The position numbers were made by a program, and so were the translations under genes. Positions 18,028-26,634 of a stretch of 64,000 bases of DNA are shown here, one piece after another. The notes under the pieces were generated by a model that made no database searches, was not told where the DNA came from, and was given only the letters and a program-made list of their open reading frames with translations. Source of the DNA: an uncultured bacterium (lineage in GTDB: Bacteria > Spirochaetota > Leptospiria > Leptospirales > Leptonemataceae); assembly GCA_937928085.1 (NCBI GenBank), contig CALFVU010000010.1:52928-116927 (forward strand), read 5' to 3'. Numbering within the stretch: position 1 is the stretch's first letter; every line of letters begins with the position of its first letter.

Positions 18028-19812
18028 ATGAAATTTCTATTCCCAAAAAAAATTATCAATGAAAATTTATCTGAATGGCTTGTATTCGAAAATCCAATCA
18101 AAATATTTAGTATTTACGAAAATTCAAAAAATTTTTTGGAGGAGATTTATTCATTTTTTGATTTTTTACAAAAAAATCAAAAGTATTATTATTGTGGTTT
18201 TTTTTCTTATCAATTTGGTGAAATTTTAAATATTATTCCAAAAACTATTAACCAAAAAAAATTATTAGAACTTCCAATAATTTATGGCGGATGCTTTTCA
18301 GATTTTAGACTTTTAACACTTAACCTAGAAGATCTTAAAATTGAATCTTATATTAAGGATCTTATACCTTTGGAATCTTTTAAAAATTACAAAAAGAAAA
18401 TATTGTATATAAAACATTTTATTAAAAAAGGGATGGTTTATCAAATCAATTACACATTTCCGATAGAACTTTCTATTTTTGGGAACCTAGAAAATCTTTT
18501 TTTTCTCTTATGGCAAAATCAAAAAAGCTTGAATTCTGGATTGTTACTTGATGAAAACTTCTTTGTTCTTTCGAATTCTTTAGAACTATTTTTTGAGATC
18601 AATAATTTAGAAATTAAGGTAAAACCCATGAAAGGAACAATTTCTAAATCCAGATCTTTAAGAGAAAATATTTCTAAAGTTAAATATTTAAAATCAAATC
18701 CAAAAGAAAAAGCAGAAAACGCTATGATTGTAGATTTAATTAGAAATGATTTAGGAAAAATTTCTACTATAGGTTCTATAAAACTAGAGAAATCTTTTAG
18801 TATTGAAATATACCCGACCATCATCCAAATGGTGTCTATAATAAAAGCAAAATTAAAAAAGAATTGCAGAGAGAAAGTTTTTTGGGAATCCATTTTCCCT
18901 TCTGGTTCTGTTACCGGTGTACCTAAAATTAGTGCAATGAAATTTATAAAAAAATTAGAATCTTATGCAAGAGGAATTTATACTGGCTCAATAGGATATA
19001 TTACACCTGAAAATGATGCAAAATTTAATGTTGCGATTAGAACAATTTATGGTAATTCATCTAAGTCGTATTATTTTGTTGGAAGTGGAATTACAATAGA
19101 CTCTCAGCCATTAAAAGAATATAAAGAATGTTTAATAAAATCTGGATTTATTCAAAAAACAAGACAATTAATGGTCCCACAATACATATTTACTACAATG
19201 AAATTTAGTGGAGGAATCATATACTTTAAAAAATCACATATTTCGAGGTTAAACGAGACTAAAAATTTTTTTTCTTATGATATTCCAGAAACTAAAATAT
19301 GTAATAAAGTCAATCGAATAGAATATTTATTAAAAAAAGCTCAAAAACCTTTGCGAATTCATTTTAGAATTTATCTTTCTGGTAAAATTCAAATTTTTCT
19401 AAATTATTTAAATCCAAAAGAAAAAATCAAGTTTATGATATCTTCTAAAAGGGTTCGCTCAGATAACATATTTCTTTTTTATAAGACTAGTCACAGAGAT
19501 TTATACAACGAAGAACTCGAAATAGCTAAACAACTTGGCTATAACGAAATCATCTTTCTTAACGAAAATGAGCATCTTACAGAAGGAAGTTTTACAAATA
19601 TAATTTTAAAAATAGAAGGTAATTACTATACACCAAAACATCAGAATGGACTTTTAAAAGGGATTTTTCTAAAAAAAATAATAAAAAAACTAAACATAGA
19701 AGAAGTAAATTTAAATTTAAGCGATTTACAGAAATGCGAACAAATTTATTTTGTGAATAGTGTTCGTGGCTTTATAAGAGGGGATTTAAATTCTATTTTT
19801 CTACATCAGTAA
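18028..19812 (+). CDS. pabB-pabC: Aminodeoxychorismate synthase component I / aminodeoxychorismate lyase fusion
   Basis: Two folate-pathway enzymes are joined. Residues 1-385 or so are a PabB domain: KPMKGTISKSR holds the Lys typical of PabB rather than anthranilate synthase, and FPSGSVTGVPKISAM and GIYTGSIGYITP are chorismate-site motifs. Residues 390-594 are a class IV aminotransferase-fold PabC domain with YKTSHRDLYNEE (candidate PLP lysine) and NENEHLTEGSFTNI. Together they turn chorismate into 4-aminobenzoate. The fused form is known in other bacteria. The glutaminase subunit PabA is not encoded nearby. The 3' end overlaps the convergent 93-residue gene by 20 bases. Confidence 0.9.
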   Translation: MKFLFPKKIINENLSEWLVFENPIKIFSIYENSKNFLEEIYSFFDFLQKNQKYYYCGFFSYQFGEILNIIPKTINQKKLLELPIIYGGCFSDFRLLTLNLEDLKIESYIKDLIPLESFKNYKKKILYIKHFIKKGMVYQINYTFPIELSIFGNLENLFFLLWQNQKSLNSGLLLDENFFVLSNSLELFFEINNLEIKVKPMKGTISKSRSLRENISKVKYLKSNPKEKAENAMIVDLIRNDLGKISTIGSIKLEKSFSIEIYPTIIQMVSIIKAKLKKNCREKVFWESIFPSGSVTGVPKISAMKFIKKLESYARGIYTGSIGYITPENDAKFNVAIRTIYGNSSKSYYFVGSGITIDSQPLKEYKECLIKSGFIQKTRQLMVPQYIFTTMKFSGGIIYFKKSHISRLNETKNFFSYDIPETKICNKVNRIEYLLKKAQKPLRIHFRIYLSGKIQIFLNYLNPKEKIKFMISSKRVRSDNIFLFYKTSHRDLYNEELEIAKQLGYNEIIFLNENEHLTEGSFTNIILKIEGNYYTPKHQNGLLKGIFLKKIIKKLNIEEVNLNLSDLQKCEQIYFVNSVRGFIRGDLNSIFLHQ

Positions 19813-20074
19813 CTTTAATATACTTTTTAGTTTTCCAGGGACGATAAGGAGCTAATGCTTGCATAGTTTTTTCTGATACATAAAAAATCCGTTCACCATA
19901 TCTTACTAAAATACCTTTGTAATGAGCATATTTTGTTTTGTGATCAATCAAACCTATTTCTTCTACATCCAACCAATTTTCACAAGTTTTTAATGTGGGT
20001 ATGTGTCGCAAATATAATTCTTTGATTGTACCATCTTGTATAGAATCTTTTAGTATTTTTTCCCATTGTAACAT
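19793..20074 (-). CDS. Hypothetical protein (93 aa)
   Basis: An unrecognised small soluble protein. It has a conserved-looking core (LRHIPTLKTCENWLDVEEIG, HYKGILVRYGERIFYVSEK, APYRPWKTKKYIKV) and no signal or membrane segment. It overlaps the 3' end of pabBC on the other strand and precedes gcvPB on the same strand, about 20 bases apart. Confidence 0.6.
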   Translation of the reverse strand: MLQWEKILKDSIQDGTIKELYLRHIPTLKTCENWLDVEEIGLIDHKTKYAHYKGILVRYGERIFYVSEKTMQALAPYRPWKTKKYIKVTDVEK

Positions 20075-20097
20075 ACTTTACTATATTCTATAATTAA

Positions 20098-21576
20098 TTA
20101 TTTTGTAAAGTAATTTACAATAATATTTTTTGCAATTCCTACTTCGTCTACTCTTTGAACAAATGTAGTTTTCGGTGCATCTTTTAAATTTTCTTGATTT
20201 TCTTCCATTTTTTTAATAATATCCTTAATAGCATCTGTAAACTTTTTTATCGTTTCGGGACTCTCTGTTTCAGTCGGTTCAATCATAATTGCACCTGGAA
20301 CGATAAGAGGAAAATAAACAGTTGGTGGATGAAACCCGTAATCAATTAAAGCCTTAGCTAAATGTAAAGTTTCATAACCTAATTTTTTTAATTGATTATG
20401 ATTAAATACAACTTCGTGCATTGTCGGTAATTCAGATGCCACTTTTAAAACATCTTCTAGTTCTTTTCGAATCAAATTTGCATTTAAAGTAGCGTATTCT
20501 GCAATTTTATGAATCTCTGAACCCCAACTTAATATATATACCAAAGCACGAATCATCATTCCTATATGACCAAGGCCTGTTTTCATTCTACCTATACTAT
20601 GTGTAGGTTTATAGAAATAATAGAAATTACTTTTAGAATCATATTCAACGATAGGAGAAGGTAAAAATTCTTTTAATTTTTGATTTACTACTACCGCACC
20701 AGCACCGGGACCTCCACCCCCATGAGGAGTACTAAAAGTTTTGTGTAAATTCAAATGAGCGACATCAACCCCCATATTTTTTAAGGAAATTTTACCAACA
20801 ATTGCATTATAGTTTGCTCCATCCATATAAAGAAGAGCATCTTTTTCGTGTAAAAGCTTAGAAATTTCCTTGATTTGAACCTCAAAAATCCCCAATGTAT
20901 TTGGGTTAGTAATCATCAAACCCGCAACTTGATCAGTCAAATGTTCTCTTAAAACGTCTATATCTAGTAACCCCATTTTGTTAGATTTTAACTCTTGAAC
21001 TTTAAAACCAGCGAATGTACACGTTGCAGGATTTGTTCCATGAGCACTATCCGGTACAAGAATAATATCTTTTTGATTTTTTTTAAATTTATGATAAGCT
21101 TTTATTAAAAAAATACCCGTCAATTCTCCGTGAGCACCTGCAGCTGGTTGTAAAGAAATTCCATCCATATCAGTTATAGTTTTTAATAATTCCTGTAAAC
21201 GATAGATGAGTTTTAATAAAGGCTGTATATGTTTTTCTTTAAGAGATGGATGTAAATTCAGGAAATACGAATTGTTGGCTATTTCTTCGTTGATTCTTGG
21301 ATTGTATTTCATTGTGCAGGAACCCAAAGGATAAAAGTTTAAATCAATTCCATAATTCCAAGTAGAAAGACGTGTAAAATGCCTTATTACTTCAGGTTCA
21401 GAGACCTCTGGTAAATTTAAATCTTTTCTTAAGTATTTATCTGGCAAGTCAATCGAAATATCATCTAAATCTCGGTTATTAATTGTATAGCCCTTTTTAC
21501 CTTTTTGGGAAAGTTCAAAAATCAATGGTTCTTTAAAACTTTGCGAAACTCGAATTTCTGTTTTTTCGTTTTGCAT
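20098..21576 (-). CDS. gcvPB: Glycine dehydrogenase (decarboxylating) subunit 2
   Basis: This is the catalytic half of the two-subunit P-protein of the glycine cleavage system. The PLP lysine is in NLHKTFSTPHGGGGPGAG; the early motifs YPLGSCTMKYNPR and LQPAAGAHGELTG are also present. With GcvPA it decarboxylates glycine and passes the aminomethyl group to the lipoyl arm of GcvH. At 492 residues its length fits the subunit-2 family. It is the last gene of gcvH-gcvPA-gcvPB, 11 bases after gcvPA. Confidence 0.96.
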   Translation of the reverse strand: MQNEKTEIRVSQSFKEPLIFELSQKGKKGYTINNRDLDDISIDLPDKYLRKDLNLPEVSEPEVIRHFTRLSTWNYGIDLNFYPLGSCTMKYNPRINEEIANNSYFLNLHPSLKEKHIQPLLKLIYRLQELLKTITDMDGISLQPAAGAHGELTGIFLIKAYHKFKKNQKDIILVPDSAHGTNPATCTFAGFKVQELKSNKMGLLDIDVLREHLTDQVAGLMITNPNTLGIFEVQIKEISKLLHEKDALLYMDGANYNAIVGKISLKNMGVDVAHLNLHKTFSTPHGGGGPGAGAVVVNQKLKEFLPSPIVEYDSKSNFYYFYKPTHSIGRMKTGLGHIGMMIRALVYILSWGSEIHKIAEYATLNANLIRKELEDVLKVASELPTMHEVVFNHNQLKKLGYETLHLAKALIDYGFHPPTVYFPLIVPGAIMIEPTETESPETIKKFTDAIKDIIKKMEENQENLKDAPKTTFVQRVDEVGIAKNIIVNYFTK

Positions 21577-21587
21577 ATACCACCTTT

Positions 21588-22922
21588 TTACTTGTTAGCA
21601 GCTATTAAAGCTTTTTTCCATAAATCAATATCAGATTGATTCATAGTTTCATTAAAGCTTGATAAAATTAAATTTTCTCCAACAATTGTACCAACAGCAA
21701 TTTCATAACTCTCCATGACTCTATCAAAAACTGTTGAGGAAGGAAGTCTTGTTTGTATAAGAAATTCGTTAAAACAAGGTGAATCTGGATATACCAATTT
21801 TATTTCATATTCATTTTTTAAAATTTGCCTTGCATATTTAGTTAATTTATAGCAACGTTTTGCAATCTCTGATAAACCATATTTTCCGACAACACTAAGA
21901 TATATGGTAGCTCTTAAAGCCATCAAATTTTGATTCGTACAAATATTAGAAGTTGCTTTTTCTCGGCGAATATGCTGTTCTCTAGTTGAAAGAGTTATCG
22001 CAAAGGCTCTATTATGATTTATATCTTCTCCCATTCCAATCAATCTTCCAGGTAAATTTCGTATAAATTCTTTTTTAGTTCCTAAAAAACCAAGCCACGG
22101 TCCTCCAAAATTTAAAGGTATTCCAAACGATTGTGCTTCTCCACAAACAATGTCTGCATATTTACCAGGAGGACTTAACATACCAAGACTAATTGACTCT
22201 AAAACAGATACAATTAAGAGTACTTGTTTTTGATTTGTAATTTTTGCAATGTCCTCTAATTCTTCAATAATACCAAAACAGTTAGGTGATTGAATAACAA
22301 CAGCAGAAATTGATGAGTCGATTTTATTTTCTAAATCGTTCAAATCAATTTGTCCCATTGAATTAGCCTTAATGATTTCGTATTCAAAAGAACCATATTT
22401 TGAATATGTTTCTATTGTTTCCAGATATTCTTTACAAAATATTTCAGAAACCAGAACTTTGTATTTTTTTTGAATTCTACAAGCCATTAGTATGGCTTCT
22501 ACTGTTGCGGTGGATCCGTCATATAAAGAAGCATTCGAAACTTCAGTTCCCATTAATTCTGACATAAAAGTTTGATATTCAAATATAGCCTGTAATGTGC
22601 CCTGACTAACCTCTGGCTGATAAGGAGTATAAGCTGTTAAAAATTCACCTCTAGAAACTAATGGATCGATAATAGAAGGTATGTCGTGAACATGCCCATT
22701 CCCACCTAAAAAATTTTTATAACTTGGAAGAATATAACTATCTTTTATTGTTTCTGTAATGATTCTTCTAATTTCAAATTCTGATTTAGGTGCTTCTAAA
22801 AGTTCTGAAGTTTTTTTAAAATATTCTTGTGGAATATGATTAAACAAATCTTCCAATGAAGTTTTATCTAAATATTTAAGAATTTCTATAGTTTTTTCTT
22901 CAGAAATTGGTAGATACTTCAT
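21588..22922 (-). CDS. gcvPA: Glycine dehydrogenase (decarboxylating) subunit 1
   Basis: This is the N-terminal-type half of the split P-protein. Family motifs include the start MKYLPISEEKT, FLGGNGHVHDIPS, YTPYQPEVSQGTLQ, EFQT-like segment FEYQTFMSELMG, NASLYDGSTA and STREQHIRREKATSNICTNQ. The start was set at the ATG at 22922, four bases after the gcvH stop, rather than at a TTG that overlaps gcvH. It works as a heterodimer with GcvPB. Confidence 0.95.
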   Translation of the reverse strand: MKYLPISEEKTIEILKYLDKTSLEDLFNHIPQEYFKKTSELLEAPKSEFEIRRIITETIKDSYILPSYKNFLGGNGHVHDIPSIIDPLVSRGEFLTAYTPYQPEVSQGTLQAIFEYQTFMSELMGTEVSNASLYDGSTATVEAILMACRIQKKYKVLVSEIFCKEYLETIETYSKYGSFEYEIIKANSMGQIDLNDLENKIDSSISAVVIQSPNCFGIIEELEDIAKITNQKQVLLIVSVLESISLGMLSPPGKYADIVCGEAQSFGIPLNFGGPWLGFLGTKKEFIRNLPGRLIGMGEDINHNRAFAITLSTREQHIRREKATSNICTNQNLMALRATIYLSVVGKYGLSEIAKRCYKLTKYARQILKNEYEIKLVYPDSPCFNEFLIQTRLPSSTVFDRVMESYEIAVGTIVGENLILSSFNETMNQSDIDLWKKALIAANK

Positions 22923-22926
22923 AAAT

Positions 22927-23319
22927 TTATCCCTGCTCAAGAGATTCTAAATATTTTTGATATTCATTAGAATTCATTAAATGTTGAAGATCAGACTCAT
23001 TAAAATCTTTGATTTTTACAAGCCAATTTTCATATGGATCTTTATTGATTAATTCTGGAGATTGTAAAATAGATTCATTTTTTTCTATAATAATTCCCGA
23101 AACAGGAGAATAAATATCTTCCGCTGCTTTCACTGATTCAATAGTTCCTATAGAATCACCTGCTTTAACGCTAGTTCCGGAATCTTTTAGTTCTAAGTAT
23201 ACTATATCTCCTAAAGAATGTTGAGCAAAATCTGTAATTCCAATTATTGCTACATGATGATCTATTTTTAACCATTCATGTTGTTTTGTATATTTTAAAT
23301 CTTCTAGTACCCTACTCAT
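22927..23319 (-). CDS. gcvH: Glycine cleavage system H protein
   Basis: GcvH is the lipoylated shuttle between the P, T and L proteins. The lipoyl lysine lies in IGTIESVKAAEDIYSPVSG; the N-terminus LKYTKQHEWLKI is typical. The ATG at 23319 gives the normal family start; an upstream in-frame start would add six residues. First gene of the gcvH-gcvPA-gcvPB operon; no gcvT lies in the window. Confidence 0.95.
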   Translation of the reverse strand: MSRVLEDLKYTKQHEWLKIDHHVAIIGITDFAQHSLGDIVYLELKDSGTSVKAGDSIGTIESVKAAEDIYSPVSGIIIEKNESILQSPELINKDPYENWLVKIKDFNESDLQHLMNSNEYQKYLESLEQG

Positions 23320-23337
23320 AAGTACAAATTTTATCAT

Positions 23338-23910
23338 TAAAAATCCTTGTAAATGATTTAGTAAGTTTTTATAAAAAATTAAAAACTATTATAAAATTAA
23401 ATTCAAAAATTTAATAAAAAAGTATCATTAACTTTTTAAAAATTTAAAGTATCGAAAATATATTTAAATTAAAAAAAAGATTGAATTGTAGAAAAATAAA
23501 TCTTTTAATCAATAACTTCCTTTCTTTTATGTCAATCAAATCTTTTTATATTTGAAACAATCAATTATTTGCTGAAATAATGTTTTTTAAAAAAATAATT
23601 TTGTCGGAATTGCACAATCTATGAATTCTTATAATAATGTTTATATGTTGAAATTTAGATTTTATGTTATCAAAATAATTTTCAAAGCTTTTTTTCTTTT
23701 AGTATTAGAAATCTTGATCTTAATAGAATGTTTGTGATAATTTTTTTCTTTAATTAAGGTCTTTTTTGGAATAAAGTACAAATAATTTCGTAATAGTAAA
23801 TATTAAGAAAATTTTAACGAGATTTGAATAATATTTAGTTTTGTAACTTTTTTTAAATTTTTACGAAATTGATTGTAGTCATAAGTATCTTTTTAAAAAA
23901 GGTTATTATT
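23338..23910. other. AT-rich intergenic region between gcvH and lgt
   Basis: About 570 bases between divergent genes, extremely AT-rich, with no convincing gene, hairpin or riboswitch. It should hold the promoters of both operons. No glycine riboswitch core could be recognised on the gcvH side. Confidence 0.5.
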
Positions 23911-24891
23911 ATGTGGGCAGAAATTCCATTAGGTTTTACTATACCCGGTACAAGTATCAATTCTATTTCTACTTTTAGCATAATGATGATACTTGCTTTT
24001 TTAGTAGGTTCTTATTTAGCTAAAAAAGAGGCAATAAGAAAAAAATTAGATCCGCAAATTGTTGAACATCATGTTTTTTTATCAGTGATCGGAACAATTA
24101 TAGGTGCGAAAATTTTTTTTGTTTTGGAAGTATGGGATCGGATCTGGATACCTGATTCAAATGGTTTTTGGGAAACGTTACGCTATGTATTGTTTTACTT
24201 TCATGGTATGGGGGAAAAATATCCCACTCAAGCAGTGGGACTTTGGGAATCTCTATTTAGTAGAGGTGGTTTAGTATTTTATGGTGGAGTACTTGGTGCA
24301 GCAGCTTTTATATACTTTCATATTCTATATAGAAAACTGCCTGTTTGGGAATATGGTGATATTTACTTTATGATGTTAGCTATTGGTTATGGAATAGGAA
24401 GAATGGGATGTATGATAAGTGGAGATGGATGTTATGGATATGCTTCAAATATCAATATCCCAATTTTTACTATGGTCTTTGGACCAAATTCAGTAATGAG
24501 TACAATGGGAGTTAGAGTATGGAATACTCCTATGATAGAAGCAACCTTGACTTGGATTCTTTTTGCCTGGATGTGGTATATAGGAAGATTTAAAAACTAT
24601 AAACCAGGCTTTTTATCAGCCTTATTTTTGATTTATAATGGAATTGCTAGATTTTTAGTAGAGTTTTTAAGAATTAATGACGCAATGATTCCTATACTTC
24701 CACACCCTACAGTAAATGGTCAGATATTACCGCATCATAATCACTGGCCTGGCAATCCTCCAGCATATTATTTTGAAAATTGGCATTGGTATGGCTTAAC
24801 GCAAAGTCAATTGGTGGGATTGATCATTATGTTGATAGGAATAATTTGGATGTTTAAAGAAAAACTATATCAACAAACTCAAAAAAAATAA
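23911..24891 (+). CDS. lgt: Phosphatidylglycerol-prolipoprotein diacylglyceryl transferase
   Basis: Lgt adds diacylglycerol from phosphatidylglycerol to the lipobox Cys of prolipoproteins in the inner membrane. The sequence has about seven transmembrane segments and the signature GYGIGRMGCMISGDGCYG, with FYGGVLGA and FLVEFLR around it. The details (YGYASNINIP, GVRVWNTPMIE) look Leptospira-like. The ATG at 23911 was chosen because it begins the usual WAEIPLGF start; an upstream frame adds 14 hydrophobic residues. The many lipoproteins of spirochaetes depend on this enzyme. Confidence 0.93.
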   Translation: MWAEIPLGFTIPGTSINSISTFSIMMILAFLVGSYLAKKEAIRKKLDPQIVEHHVFLSVIGTIIGAKIFFVLEVWDRIWIPDSNGFWETLRYVLFYFHGMGEKYPTQAVGLWESLFSRGGLVFYGGVLGAAAFIYFHILYRKLPVWEYGDIYFMMLAIGYGIGRMGCMISGDGCYGYASNINIPIFTMVFGPNSVMSTMGVRVWNTPMIEATLTWILFAWMWYIGRFKNYKPGFLSALFLIYNGIARFLVEFLRINDAMIPILPHPTVNGQILPHHNHWPGNPPAYYFENWHWYGLTQSQLVGLIIMLIGIIWMFKEKLYQQTQKK

Positions 24892-24932
24892 AAAGAATAT
24901 TGATTAGAAAACATTATCAAAAATAAAAATAC

Positions 24933-25835
24933 TTATACATTTAATAAAGATTGAATCTTAACAATAAAATCTATCGTTTTCTGCGCTGTTAAATTTGGCA
25001 GTTCCATCGGAAAAAAATGAGAAGCGTCCAAAATTTCGTATCGTGACAATTTGTGATTTTTCGTTAATAATTTACAAGCTCTCTTTGGAACTACTTTTGA
25101 TTGTTTTGCTGAAATTACATAAATCGGCACGAAAATTTTTTTATAATATTTCCAATTTCCAAACTTTAAACTACGAAATATTTTTGCTTCGATTTCTTTA
25201 GGAAGACATAATCTATAAGTTTGACTATTTTGATCAAAATAAAAACAAGATTTTAAATAATCATCAAAAATTTCCTCATCCCAATATTTAAAAGAATCAT
25301 ACATACGATAGCTTCTTTTTATAATTTCCAAACTTTTAAAATGATCCCTACGTTTTTCTGCTTGTTTTGCTAAAGGAGGATCAAAAAAATATAAAAAAAA
25401 ACTAAAAAAAGGGGTAAGTACCACTGGATCCCATGTGGTTATAGATACAATATCTTCTTGATTAAAATAACCAGCCAATAAACTTGTAGCCCCACCAAGA
25501 GAATGTCCAACTAAATGAAAATGTTTAATATTAAACTTTTCCTTTATAAAATTTAAAAACTGAAGTATTTGATCAGAAAACAAAAACCAATCTGAAATCA
25601 AAAAATAATTTTCTGAACCATTATGCCCAACAAAATTTAAAGCAAATGTGTTAAAATTATTTTTTATGAATTTATCAAGCAATTTTTGATATGTTTGAGC
25701 AGAAAAACCATTCGAATGAAAAAACAAAATAGTTATCCGGTTCGATACATCATACGAAGATAAATAAGTTAATTTTATTTTTTCTCCACGAACAGAAAAG
25801 TAAAAATCATCTACTTTCATGATTGAACAATTCAT
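24933..25835 (-). CDS. Alpha/beta hydrolase
   Basis: A 300-residue alpha/beta-hydrolase: strand-turn FFHSNGFSAQTY, nucleophile elbow GHSLGGA with the catalytic Ser, an acid candidate near VISAKQSKVVP, and the catalytic His in DASHFFPME close to the end. No signal peptide. It resembles the esterase/lipase-like group with unknown substrates. It converges with lgt. The start could also be the ATG at 25820. Confidence 0.8.
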   Translation of the reverse strand: MNCSIMKVDDFYFSVRGEKIKLTYLSSYDVSNRITILFFHSNGFSAQTYQKLLDKFIKNNFNTFALNFVGHNGSENYFLISDWFLFSDQILQFLNFIKEKFNIKHFHLVGHSLGGATSLLAGYFNQEDIVSITTWDPVVLTPFFSFFLYFFDPPLAKQAEKRRDHFKSLEIIKRSYRMYDSFKYWDEEIFDDYLKSCFYFDQNSQTYRLCLPKEIEAKIFRSLKFGNWKYYKKIFVPIYVISAKQSKVVPKRACKLLTKNHKLSRYEILDASHFFPMELPNLTAQKTIDFIVKIQSLLNV

Positions 25836-26634
25836 CAACTTTTTTTAAATATAAACTTATGTAAATATATAAAATAATACCATTCTTTCAACTCTCCAAA
25901 ATTAGTTTTTTTTGGACCTATACAATATATTTTTTATACTTTTTTTATATAAAGTTCTTTACATAAAATTAAATATATTTCATTTAGTTTTAAATTTCAA
26001 TTTAATAATGATAATTCAAATATTTTATGAAAAATAATTTTATGTTTTTTTTCATTTTTCTATTATATAATAAATAATTGGAAAAATTTTTTAAATATTT
26101 TTTAATTTTTATTTCTTTATCAATTATTGATTAAGGTGAATTACAAAAAGTTAGTGCTTCCATGTTAAAATACATAATCTTAACTTTTTTTCGTATTTTA
26201 ATTTTCTTATATATTACCAATAAAACAATTTTTTTAAATTTTAGAAATTCATCTTTACTTAAAATTTTTTGATTAAGTATAAACAAACATAAATCTCTCC
26301 AATATTGATTATGACTATGTTTTTGCATTTTAAAATCCAAAAAAATAACATAAAAATTCTCAAAATTTCTAAATGATATATTTCGGGTATTTTTTAAATG
26401 TTTTAGTATCCTACAAATTTCGCTAAAGATATATTTTCATTTAATACTTCTATTTATTTTCTCAGATAGATTAGATTCCGTAAATTCCAGTCTTAAAGTT
26501 TCTATTAAAAACCTTCATAAAAAAGATTATATCCTAAAGTAGACTTTTTTTATATACAAAGACTTTACAGAGTTCATAAAATTATTTATTTAAAATTATT
26601 TACTTATATTCCAATTTTTTTTTTTTTACCATAA
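25836..26634. other. AT-rich gene-poor region
   Basis: About 800 bases of very AT-rich DNA before the decarboxylase gene. The only protein-like signal is the broken minus-strand frame at 26131-26518. No hairpin, repeat or RNA gene was found. Confidence 0.5.
26131..26518 (-). pseudogene. Possible decayed small gene
   Basis: A minus-strand frame from near 26518 gives protein-like sequence (LRLEFTESNLSEKINRSIK), is interrupted by an in-frame TGA at 26437-26439, and continues for about 100 codons (RILKHLKNTRNISFRNFEN ... MEALTFCNSP). Reaching the ATG at 26516-26518 also needs a frameshift. No family is recognised, and the composition could be chance in AT-rich DNA. Confidence 0.3.

Noticed and set aside
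23338..23910. Possible glycine riboswitch upstream of gcvH
   Set aside because: The region is almost pure A and T; no paired GC-rich helices or GGAGA-type core could be found.
24995..25201. Plus-strand 68-residue frame inside the hydrolase gene
   Set aside because: Lies wholly within the well-supported minus-strand alpha/beta hydrolase and resembles no protein.
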